Source of the DNA: DRQF01 sp964559135
GTDB taxonomy: Bacteria; Planctomycetota; GCA-002687715; DRQF01
Direction of reading: 5' to 3'
NCBI GenBank assembly: GCA_964559135.1
Contig: CAZLGG010000172.1
Location: 1 to 5,236 of the forward strand
Length of the DNA stretch: 5,236 bases
The notes beneath the pieces were generated by a model. That model was not told the origin of the DNA. It did not search any database and worked only from the letters and a program-made list of their open reading frames with translations. This document shows positions 1 through 5,236 of the stretch, one piece after another. Each line of letters opens with the position of its first letter. The stretch's first letter is position 1. The translations under genes were made by a program, and so were the position numbers.

Positions 1-399
1 TACAACATGGGGTTTCTCTACCGGTTGCCTCGACTGGGAACGAAGCTCCAGAGTCTCCAGGCCGCCGGGTGTCGCATACTCTCCCGGAACCCTTGGATGA
101 GAAAGGTCACGTTTCTGGGCATCGTCGGCTTCGTGATGTTCCCGCTTTCGGGGACAGGGGCTATCGGTGGGGCCTTCTTCGGGCGTCTTCTCGGGCTATC
201 CAGGCGTCGCACCATGATCGGGATCGGGATCGGATCGCTCCTGGGAGGAGCCGGCATGGCCTTTCTCGCCGGAGTGTCGGGGGACGCATTGAAAAACCTC
301 CAGGGCAACCCCGTGTTGCTCGGTGGCGGCGCCGCTGCCGTGGGCGGAATCCTCTATTGGCTCATACGCAGGGCGAAGGCTCTCCCCACCGAGGACTGA
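1..399 (+). CDS. Small multidrug export-like membrane protein (5' partial)
   Basis: Frame open from base 1 to a TGA at 397-399. The first in-frame ATG is at 7, but the preceding codons (TAC AAC) are open and no ribosome binding site is visible, so the true start is probably outside the window. Counting from that ATG, about 130 residues are visible. There are hydrophobic stretches at roughly residues 34-64, 69-90 and 102-120, a basic loop (RRR, 66-68) between the first two, and a short charged tail. The segment FPLSGTGAIGGAFFGRLLGL (45-64) resembles the PLPGTGAWTGALIAYLLG-type signature of the small multidrug export family (COG2426/Sm_multidrug_ex), integral inner-membrane proteins whose transport role is poorly established. 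The second segment is a glycine-zipper helix (IGIGIGSLLGGAG). The family match rests on recalled motif similarity; another small membrane protein family is possible. It could be cotranscribed with the pilin gene 126 bp downstream, but nothing proves this. Confidence 0.6.
   Translation, partial: YNMGFLYRLPRLGTKLQSLQAAGCRILSRNPWMRKVTFLGIVGFVMFPLSGTGAIGGAFFGRLLGLSRRRTMIGIGIGSLLGGAGMAFLAGVSGDALKNLQGNPVLLGGGAAAVGGILYWLIRRAKALPTED
216..233 (+). repeat. Three tandem copies of GATCGG inside the membrane-protein gene
   Basis: GATCGG is repeated three times without a break, followed by ATCG. In the gene's frame this encodes alternating Ile and Gly (IGIGIG), the start of the second hydrophobic segment. 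The repeat is most simply a codon-level consequence of that glycine-zipper peptide, although a 6-bp unit can change copy number in frame. Confidence 0.7.
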
Positions 400-478
400 C
401 GGACGACACCAAAAAGATCTTCCATGTCTCGATTCGCCCGCGGCGATGGCCGATAGGAGATGGGGGGACTCGCCCAGT

Positions 479-491
479 CGGCGCGACGCCG
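479..491 (+). other. Small GC hairpin in pilin leader
   Basis: CGGCG-cga-CGCCG is a perfect 5-bp stem with a 3-nt loop. An alternative 6-bp stem, GTCGGC (477-482) with GCCGAC (493-498), overlaps it, so two mutually exclusive folds exist about 30-50 nt upstream of the pilin start. No T-tract follows, which argues against an intrinsic terminator. In GC-rich DNA such short stems arise by chance, so function is unproven. Confidence 0.3.
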
Positions 492-511
492 TGCCGACAC
501 AGACCTCGAGC

Positions 512-515
512 GGAG
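512..515 (+). promoter_or_regulatory. Likely ribosome binding site of the pilin gene
   Basis: GGAG lies 10 nt before the ATG at 526. It favours this start over the in-frame ATG at 460, where the only purine-rich stretch (AGGAG) abuts the start codon with no spacer. The start at 526 also gives a normal short prepilin leader. Confidence 0.5.
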
Positions 516-525
516 CCCGGATTGC

Positions 526-1206
526 ATGGATACCCAGTTGCGAAGAAAGATGGCCGGCTTCACGTTGATGGAGTTGCTGATCGTCATCAGCATCATCGCC
601 ATCGTAGCCGCTGTCGCCGTCCCGAACCTTCTCAGCGCAAAGATCAGCGCCAATGAGAGCGCGGCGATCTCGCTGCTGAGAAACCTGGCCAGTGTGCAGG
701 TGCAGATCGGGAATCGCCAGTTCATCGACATCGACACCGACGGGCACGGTGAGTTCGGCTTCTTCGGAGAACTCTCAGGAGGCGTGCCGCCTCGGAACAA
801 CGGCGCCAACGCGCTGCTCCCGCCCCTGTTGGCCGGCTCGTTCCAACAGGTCAACAACGGCGTCATCACCCGGCAAGGGTATCACTTCGTGATCTACCTT
901 CCGGGGCCGAATGGGGTGGGACTGCTCGAGAACGCGGCCAACTACGCCGCCGTCGACACCGATCTCGCCGAGACCGTTTGGTGCGCCTACGCGTGGCCGT
1001 CCGATTTTACGACCAGCGGTCGCAATGCCTATTTCATCAACCAAGTCGGTGAGATTCTGAGGACGGACAACCTGACCCAGGGCTACAACGGGCCGGGCAA
1101 CATCCCTGCTCCCGACGCCGTCTTCCTGAACCCGGGTTCGATTGCCGGCATCTACAATCCGGGTCAGGCCGCCGTCGACGGGGGCGTCTGGACCGTACTC
1201 GACTGA
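526..1206 (+). CDS. Type IV pilin / type II pseudopilin-like prepilin
   Basis: 226 residues. The N-terminus is a class III signal: basic leader MDTQLRRKMAG, then FTLMELLIVISIIAIVAAVA. Prepilin peptidase should cut after Gly11 and methylate Phe12, and the conserved Glu5 of the mature protein is present (E16). The hydrophobic helix (about 12-32) ends at Pro33, as in pilins, and continues as an amphipathic helix to about 62. Next comes DIDTDGHGE (68-76) followed by FGFFGELSG; D68, D70, D72 and E76 are spaced like a calcium-binding DxDxDG loop. The C-terminal half has WCAYAWP and GRNAYFINQVGEILRTDN, a beta-rich head pattern I associate with planctomycete pilin-like proteins. It has a single Cys, so no type IVa-style disulfide D-region can form. 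The start at 526 is preferred over 460 because of leader length and the ribosome binding site. It may be a major pilin or a GspG-like pseudopilin; the sequence does not decide. No secretion or pilus assembly genes are adjacent. Confidence 0.9.
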   Translation: MDTQLRRKMAGFTLMELLIVISIIAIVAAVAVPNLLSAKISANESAAISLLRNLASVQVQIGNRQFIDIDTDGHGEFGFFGELSGGVPPRNNGANALLPPLLAGSFQQVNNGVITRQGYHFVIYLPGPNGVGLLENAANYAAVDTDLAETVWCAYAWPSDFTTSGRNAYFINQVGEILRTDNLTQGYNGPGNIPAPDAVFLNPGSIAGIYNPGQAAVDGGVWTVLD

Positions 1207-1236
1207 ACGATCACTTCCCGCTGTCGGTTTCGAGTA
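1196..1236. terminator. Weak inverted repeat across the convergent gene ends
   Basis: TACTCGA (1196-1202) and TCGAGTA (1230-1236) are perfect 7-bp complements separated by 27 nt. They straddle the pilin stop (1204-1206) and the TPR-gene stop (1211-1213). The position between converging genes would suit a bidirectional terminator, but the loop is long, the stem is short and no T-tract follows on either strand. It may be chance. Confidence 0.2.
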
Positions 1237-2935
1237 GGGATTCCTTGCCAGCCCTCTCCTCCGCCTGAAGGCGTTCCAGTTCGGCTTTTTCCTTGACCTC
1301 CAGACGTCTGTAGACCGGCATGAGGCGTCGGACGTCGGCAGCATGTTCGGGCTGCTTCTTCCAAGCGCTCAAGAGTATGCGTAGAGCCGTGATGTCCTGA
1401 TCATTGAGGTCCCACGCTTTTTCGGCATAGAGCGTGGCTTCGTCCATTTTCTGCATGGAAGCCAGAGCCATCGCCGCGAGCGACCAACCCGCGCTCTCGT
1501 CCGGTGCGACATCGATGAGCTTTCGGGCTTCGAAGTAGGCGTCCTGGAAGTTCTTTTCCACCAGGAGCAAAGCCGCCATTTTCTTCAAGCCTTCCGGGTT
1601 GTACGGGTCGACGTTGAGCAACCCTCGTACTTCACGAACGGCATCTTTGACGTGGTGGAATTTCTCATGGATCCGAAGAGCCTCCAGGCGCGCTTGGATG
1701 TCCTTGGGATTCTTGCGGATTCTCTTCGAGAGGATGCGCAGCTGTTCTTCCTGCTCCTGCGCGAGTTGCCGGACCTTGTTGTAGCGTTTGCCCCAAAACT
1801 TGGCTTCTTCAGGGTGACCGAGTTTCTTGAGGACGCTCTGCATGGAGTGCATCGACTCGTGAGAAAGCGGGTTCAAGCGGATGGCCTCCTCCAGCGCACT
1901 CAACGCCTCGACGAGGTTTTCGTTTCCTCCGAGGCGCTCGTAGCACCTCCCCATGTGCATGCACGCCAGCCACTGGGTCTTGTCTCGCCGGATCGCTTCC
2001 CGATAGTGCGAGATGGCGCGCTTCAGGTCTCCTGATTTGTCGTAGGCTCGCGCGAGATTGAAATGGGCGTGGGGGTAGTTCGGGTCGATCTCCAGCAATC
2101 TTTTGAACGCTTCGATGGCCAGCTTGAACTTGCCGCTCTCGAGGTAGGCCCCGCCGAGGCTGGATTGGAATCGGGCGCTGTCGGGCTGAAGACGGACGGC
2201 TTTCTCCAAGCACGCGATCGCTTCGGGGATCAGATCTGTTTCCTGAGCCGCGAGCCCCCGCATGAACCAGATCTCCGAGATGTTCTTGGACAGGTGGGCG
2301 TCGGCCCGAGCTTCCGCATCGATGAAGTTCATATCGCTCAGAAACTCGAGGCAGCGGCCGTAGTCTCCCGCGCGGTAGGCGGTGAGGCTCCCGTTGATCA
2401 TGGACTTCAGATGTCGCGGATGGCGCTCGAGAACCTTCGCGTAGTAGTCCATGGAGTCCTGGTAGCGGCGGATTTCGAGCCCCATGTCCGCGGCGTATTC
2501 GGCGGCTTTGGCGTTGTTGGGGTCCAGGATCGATGCGTCATGGAACTCCTGCCACGCTGCGACCTTTTGGCCGACGAAGGCCAAATCCTTGCCATGCTTG
2601 ACTTTTCGGGCCGCCTCCTTGGCGGCGGCCTCATCGACGATCACGATGTCGAGGCCTCGCTGCGCCTCCAGGTTGTCGGGGTCGAGTTTCGCCGCCTGCG
2701 CGAACCTCGCCTTTGCGGCCTTGTAGGCGTATTTCGCCTCCAATTCTCGTGCCTCGGCCACGAGTCGAGCGGCGCGGTCCTTATCTTGGCTCGATGCGCC
2801 GGTTCCCTCTTCGGCGGCGTCGGAAGACGGCGGCTTGCCCCCCGGGTCGCCTCTTGGGGCATCCTTGGAACAGCCGAAATCGAGCAGCAGAAAGGCAACG
2901 AGCGTGGGAATGACAAGGGTTTTGGGTCGGATCAT
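1211..2935 (-). CDS. Exported TPR-repeat protein, probable lipoprotein
   Basis: 574 residues. The start MIRPKTL is chosen because a secretion signal follows at once: basic RPK, hydrophobic TLVIPTLVAFLLL, then DFG before Cys22. Cys22 suggests lipidation by Lgt/LspA, but Asp19 at -3 breaks the usual lipobox, so plain Sec export or anchoring is also possible. Residues 23-52 are a Gly/Pro/Ser/acidic linker. TPR helices follow: about 54-88, 110-141, 142-175, 176-209 (degenerate), 220-253, 254-287, 288-321 and 322-358 (three residues longer). The 254-287 and 288-321 units are textbook 34-residue repeats with the G..Y...G....A pattern and a closing DP-like turn. A basic, Gln/Glu-rich helix (384-408) leads to weaker repeats at about 411-445, 446-479 and 480-513. 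The C-terminus (545-574) is charged and may be coiled coil. TPR proteins act as protein-binding scaffolds; no enzymatic domain is seen. It diverges from the kinase gene and converges on the pilin gene. Confidence 0.85.
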   Translation of the reverse strand: MIRPKTLVIPTLVAFLLLDFGCSKDAPRGDPGGKPPSSDAAEEGTGASSQDKDRAARLVAEARELEAKYAYKAAKARFAQAAKLDPDNLEAQRGLDIVIVDEAAAKEAARKVKHGKDLAFVGQKVAAWQEFHDASILDPNNAKAAEYAADMGLEIRRYQDSMDYYAKVLERHPRHLKSMINGSLTAYRAGDYGRCLEFLSDMNFIDAEARADAHLSKNISEIWFMRGLAAQETDLIPEAIACLEKAVRLQPDSARFQSSLGGAYLESGKFKLAIEAFKRLLEIDPNYPHAHFNLARAYDKSGDLKRAISHYREAIRRDKTQWLACMHMGRCYERLGGNENLVEALSALEEAIRLNPLSHESMHSMQSVLKKLGHPEEAKFWGKRYNKVRQLAQEQEEQLRILSKRIRKNPKDIQARLEALRIHEKFHHVKDAVREVRGLLNVDPYNPEGLKKMAALLLVEKNFQDAYFEARKLIDVAPDESAGWSLAAMALASMQKMDEATLYAEKAWDLNDQDITALRILLSAWKKQPEHAADVRRLMPVYRRLEVKEKAELERLQAEERAGKESLLETDSGK

Positions 2936-2940
2936 GAGAA

Positions 2941-2946
2941 TCTCTC
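2941..2946 (-). promoter_or_regulatory. Ribosome binding site of the TPR gene
   Basis: Read on the minus strand, GAGAGA lies 5 nt before the ATG (start codon at 2933-2935). It supports starting the protein at MIRPK rather than at any upstream start in the much longer open frame. Confidence 0.55.
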
Positions 2947-2993
2947 GGGTCTGCCGCCTCCCTGTGGTGGAAACTCCCGGATGTCGTCGAGAT

Positions 2994-3022
2994 GTTTTCC
3001 AATGGGACGGCCGGGTTATGAT
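2994..3022 (+). promoter_or_regulatory. Candidate sigma70-like promoter of the kinase gene
   Basis: TATGAT (3017-3022) matches five of six bases of the -10 consensus. The candidate -35, GTTTTC or TTTTCC at 2994-3000, is a poor match at 16-17 bp spacing. If used, transcription would begin near 3029, giving a leader of about 65 nt before the GTG at 3095. The weak -35 makes this tentative. Confidence 0.25.
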
Positions 3023-3024
3023 GA

Positions 3025-3061
3025 CCGGATCTCGGGTCGGAGTCCACTCGGTTCGATCCGG
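3025..3061. promoter_or_regulatory. Inverted repeat CCGGATC/GATCCGG upstream of the kinase
   Basis: CCGGATC (3025-3031) and GATCCGG (3055-3061) are perfect 7-bp complements with a 23-nt spacer, 33 nt before the kinase start. It begins 2 bp after the -10-like hexamer, so it could be an operator overlapping the transcription start or a 5' leader hairpin. The arm length is short enough that chance cannot be excluded. Confidence 0.35.
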
Positions 3062-3080
3062 ATTCCCAGAGCCCAGATGT

Positions 3081-3085
3081 GAGAG
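3081..3085 (+). promoter_or_regulatory. Ribosome binding site that sets the kinase GTG start
   Basis: GAGAG lies 9 nt before the GTG at 3095-3097. An in-frame TGA at 3080-3082 overlaps its upstream edge, and none of the four codons between that stop and 3095 (GAG ACG CGA TCC) is a start codon, so GTG 3095 is the first possible start and is well placed. Confidence 0.65.
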
Positions 3086-3094
3086 ACGCGATCC

Positions 3095-5236
3095 GTGACG
3101 ACCGATGCTCCCGAGCGCCTCGGGCCCTATGAGCTCCTGAGAGAAATCGGCCGCGGCGCCATGGGCGTCGTCCACGAGGTCGTCCACGAGGAGACGGGGG
3201 GCCGGTTCGCCCTCAAGCTCCTTCGGGGCGACCTGGGCGTCGAAAGGGATCATCTCTCCCGATTCTCGCGAGAGATCGCCGCGGTCCAACGGTTGGATCA
3301 CCCAAGTCTTCTCGGCGTGCGGGATGCCGGAGAAAGCGACCGCGGCCCGTGGTTCGTGATGGACCTCGTGGACGGCCCCAATTTGCAGGACCTGATTTTC
3401 GAGAGGATTCAAGGCCCTGGCGATCCCAGTCGAGGGCTGCGGCGTATCCTGGGACGTTCGGACCTGGGACGATGGGCCGCCCGGGACGAAACCGCCGCCC
3501 TGGAACGAGCCTTTTGCCTGGTCTTCGCCGAGGTGGCCGAGGGGCTGCAATCCGCGCACGCTGCCGGCTTGGTCCATCGAGACATCAAGCCCAGCAACCT
3601 GCTGTTGACGCGAAGTGGAAGACTGCGTCTGGGCGACTTCGGTCTCGTTCGCGACGAGGGCAGGGAGACGTTGACGCGGACCGGAGAGGTCGTGGGGACT
3701 CCTCTCTACATGGCGCCGGAGCAGGTGGCGGGTGAGCGGGTTGGGCCGCCCGCGGATATTTACGCCCTGGCGGCAAGTCTCTATGAGTCCATCACGCTGC
3801 GGCCGCCCCACGACAAGTCCAGCCTGCCCGCGCTCGTGCGAGCCCATGACAAGGACGAGATCGTTCCTCCCAGCCGGCTTCGACCTGGTTTGCCGCCGTC
3901 TCTCGATCGCGTCCTCCTCAAGGCGCTCGATCGTGATCCTCATCGCCGCTACCGATCCGCCGCCGAGTTCGCTGCGGATCTGCGTCGCGTTGCGGCGGGT
4001 GAGGCGCCCCGCGCGCGCTCCGTGGGGATGGGAGTCCGCATCGTTCGCAGCGCGCAGAAAGAACCCCTCAAGGCTGCCGTCGCCGCAATCTTGGCGGTGC
4101 TCCTCGTGGACCGCGGCCTCGAACTCTGGCGGGTGATCGGTGCGGAGGGTCAGGCGCGCAGCCGTCAGATCGAGACGCTCTTGCGCGACACCCGAGAATT
4201 CCTTCGGCGGGGAGATCTGGTGCTGGCCTGGGAGGGCCGGCGCCGCGCTCTTCGCGCCGGGCTTCGCGGTGAGGAGAGACGCCGCCTGGATCGAGAGCTT
4301 GGGGAGCGGGTCGAGAGACTCCTTCCGCGCGCCGCCGCCGAGGGAGACGTGGTTCGATTCTGGCGGCTTCAAGCGTGGGCGCGAGAACTCGCGGGGGTGC
4401 GGCCGCTGGGGCAGGGCCGCGCAAGAGAGCTTCTCGAGACGGCGATGGGGCGGGCCATGGCGTCGTTTCGGTTCCGAAAGGCCCGCGACATCGCGACGGC
4501 GTTGGCCAGGCTCGAACCGCAGAAGACCCCCTCCTTGGCCCCCCTTTCCGGAGGGTACGCGGAACTTGAGAGACTCGGCGCCGCCGCGTCCCACACCGAG
4601 CCTGGTCGTCGTCGCGACGCCTATCGTGACCTTTCGGATCCCGATCGATTCGTCCGCCTGCCCTACAGAGAAACCCTCGATCTCATGTCCGATCGGATGG
4701 CCGCGGAGACGGACACTCAAGCCGCTCGACTTCTGGTCGCGCTGCCCCGAAAACTGCACATCCTCGAACCCTTTCCCAATCTCTTCGTTCTGGCCAGGCG
4801 TCATCCGGATCTGATGGACGAGGTCCTCCTCTCCTTGGCGCAGGCACCTTGCGCGGAAGCCGAGCCCCTTCTGATCGAGGCGCTCTCCGCGTCGCAGCCC
4901 GCCGAAAGGCGCGCCCGTGCCTTGGTCGCGCTACCCCCCGTTCTTTCCCCCGCCCTGGCGGACTTGGTGGGTCGCATCGCTGTTGGACCCGGAGGCGGGG
5001 ATCTGGCCTGGCTTGCCTCCCGCAGGGCCGGGGATCCCAAGCTCCTGCTCGCTCGCGCGTTGTCGGCAGATCGCTCCGGCCGCCGCTGGTTCCTGGATGC
5101 GCTCTTGCGAAGGAGTGACGTTCGCTTGCCCTGGCGGGACTTGATCCCGTTGACCCGGAGTGGAGATGCCTTCGACGAGTTGGCGGCGCTGGCTCTTGCG
5201 GCCGGCGTCGCGACGGTGCTCTCCCTCTTCGCCCCG
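3095..5236 (+). CDS. Hanks-type Ser/Thr protein kinase with long C-terminal extension (3' partial)
   Basis: 714 codons, open to the last base, so the C-terminus is missing. It starts at GTG. The kinase domain spans about residues 12-300. It has the glycine loop GRGAMG (19-24), ATP-binding Lys41, helix-C Glu60, catalytic loop HRDIKPSN (D163, K165, N168), DFG (181-183), GTPLYMAPE (E209), and the helix-F Asp221 in DIYALAASLYE, where the usual Gly is Ala. All catalytic residues are present, so it should transfer phosphate from ATP to Ser/Thr. It is an RD kinase with several Thr in the activation loop (TLTRTGEVVGT), which suggests control by autophosphorylation. The hinge-to-HRD stretch is about 25 residues longer than in compact PknB-like kinases (extra material about 103-133). 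Residues 327-338 are a short hydrophobic run ending at Asp339, a weak membrane segment. The remainder (about 340-714) is helical, rich in Arg/Leu/Ala and reminiscent of TPR/HEAT solenoids, but I recognise no domain; no PASTA repeats are seen. It diverges from the TPR gene. Confidence 0.92.
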   Translation, partial: MTTDAPERLGPYELLREIGRGAMGVVHEVVHEETGGRFALKLLRGDLGVERDHLSRFSREIAAVQRLDHPSLLGVRDAGESDRGPWFVMDLVDGPNLQDLIFERIQGPGDPSRGLRRILGRSDLGRWAARDETAALERAFCLVFAEVAEGLQSAHAAGLVHRDIKPSNLLLTRSGRLRLGDFGLVRDEGRETLTRTGEVVGTPLYMAPEQVAGERVGPPADIYALAASLYESITLRPPHDKSSLPALVRAHDKDEIVPPSRLRPGLPPSLDRVLLKALDRDPHRRYRSAAEFAADLRRVAAGEAPRARSVGMGVRIVRSAQKEPLKAAVAAILAVLLVDRGLELWRVIGAEGQARSRQIETLLRDTREFLRRGDLVLAWEGRRRALRAGLRGEERRRLDRELGERVERLLPRAAAEGDVVRFWRLQAWARELAGVRPLGQGRARELLETAMGRAMASFRFRKARDIATALARLEPQKTPSLAPLSGGYAELERLGAAASHTEPGRRRDAYRDLSDPDRFVRLPYRETLDLMSDRMAAETDTQAARLLVALPRKLHILEPFPNLFVLARRHPDLMDEVLLSLAQAPCAEAEPLLIEALSASQPAERRARALVALPPVLSPALADLVGRIAVGPGGGDLAWLASRRAGDPKLLLARALSADRSGRRWFLDALLRRSDVRLPWRDLIPLTRSGDAFDELAALALAAGVATVLSLFAP
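3167..3190 (+). repeat. 12-bp perfect tandem repeat in the kinase glycine-loop region
   Basis: GTCGTCCACGAG occurs twice in direct tandem, in frame, encoding VVHE-VVHE at residues 25-32, just after the glycine-rich loop. The distance from the loop to Lys41 (MGVV to ALK, 19 residues) is the same as in ordinary family members, so the repeat does not lengthen the domain. Confidence 0.85.

Larger units (their letters stand above)
400..525. other. Intergenic leader before the pilin gene
   Basis: This 126-bp gap lies between the membrane-protein stop and the pilin start. I looked for sigma70-like and sigma54-like (TGGC-N-TTGC) promoter pairs and found none convincing. It contains a small GC hairpin (479-491) and the likely pilin ribosome binding site (512-515). 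There is no hairpin followed by a T-run, so no intrinsic terminator is visible after the upstream gene, and read-through into the pilin gene is possible. Confidence 0.5.
2936..3094. promoter_or_regulatory. Divergent intergenic region between TPR and kinase genes
   Basis: This 159-bp region must hold the 5' signals of two oppositely transcribed genes. On the kinase side there is a TATGAT hexamer at 3017-3022 and an inverted repeat at 3025-3061. On the TPR side I found a good ribosome binding site but no -35/-10 pair I trust; TTGGAA (read on the minus strand, 2997-3002) lacks a matching -10 at the right distance. Confidence 0.5.

Noticed and set aside
460..525. 22-residue N-terminal extension of the prepilin from ATG 460
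   Set aside because: The purine-rich stretch abuts that ATG with no spacer, and it would give an abnormally long prepilin leader; ATG 526 gives a normal 11-residue leader.
69..747. Overlapping open frames on both strands across the first two genes
   Set aside because: They cross real gene boundaries, have shadow-like composition, and conflict with the membrane-protein and prepilin frames, which carry recognisable features.
2063..3082. 339-codon plus-strand open frame
   Set aside because: It lies almost wholly antisense to the TPR repeats, shows no recognisable motif, and overlaps the divergent control region; it is a shadow of the real gene.
2936..4804. N-terminal extension of the TPR protein by about 620 residues on the minus strand
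   Set aside because: It is antisense to a kinase with complete catalytic motifs, has low-complexity Arg/Pro/Gly composition typical of shadows in GC-rich DNA, and a signal peptide with its own ribosome binding site starts at 2935.
4140..4814. 224-codon plus-strand open frame inside the kinase C-terminal region
   Set aside because: It runs in a different frame from the uninterrupted kinase frame, and its Arg/Pro/Ser-rich composition with no motifs fits an out-of-frame reading of GC-rich coding DNA.
1..5236. tRNA, rRNA, CRISPR array, insertion-sequence ends or attachment sites
   Set aside because: I looked for regularly spaced repeats, long terminal inverted repeats, transposase motifs and tRNA-like arms and found none; nearly all of the window is accounted for by the four genes.

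Overview
This is a GC-rich bacterial window holding four protein genes and no RNA genes, insertion sequences or CRISPR arrays that I can see. The pilin-like protein has motifs (DxDxDG...GEFGFFGELSG, then ETVWCAYAWP) that I associate from memory with pilin-like proteins of Planctomycetota. The Hanks-type kinase has a stretched segment before its catalytic loop, which I also associate with that phylum. A planctomycete is therefore my best guess, but this is inference from family resemblance, not a database result.

Layout. Positions 1-399 (+) hold the C-terminal part of a small glycine-rich membrane protein resembling the small multidrug export (COG2426-like) family; its frame is open to the left edge. 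After a 126-bp gap comes a type IV pilin/type II pseudopilin-like prepilin (526-1206, +). It converges, with only 4 bp between stop codons, on a 574-residue exported TPR protein with a lipoprotein-like signal (1211-2935, -). A 159-bp divergent intergenic region (2936-3094) separates that gene from a serine/threonine protein kinase (3095 to the right edge, +), which starts at GTG. The kinase frame stays open for 714 codons to the last base, so its C-terminus lies outside the window.

How the genes might work together. The TPR gene and the kinase gene diverge from one short intergenic region, which contains a perfect 7-bp inverted repeat and a -10-like hexamer on the kinase side. Co-regulation is possible but unproven. 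The kinase probably senses or relays a signal by phosphorylating proteins. The TPR protein probably acts as an envelope-side scaffold. The pilin would be a substrate of prepilin peptidase and a component of a pilus or secretion pseudopilus. Nothing in the sequence shows that the four genes form one pathway. I see no clearly new defence, mobile or RNA-based system. The less ordinary parts are the long unassigned C-terminal region of the kinase, the acidic metal-loop-like motif in the pilin, and the non-canonical lipobox of the TPR protein.
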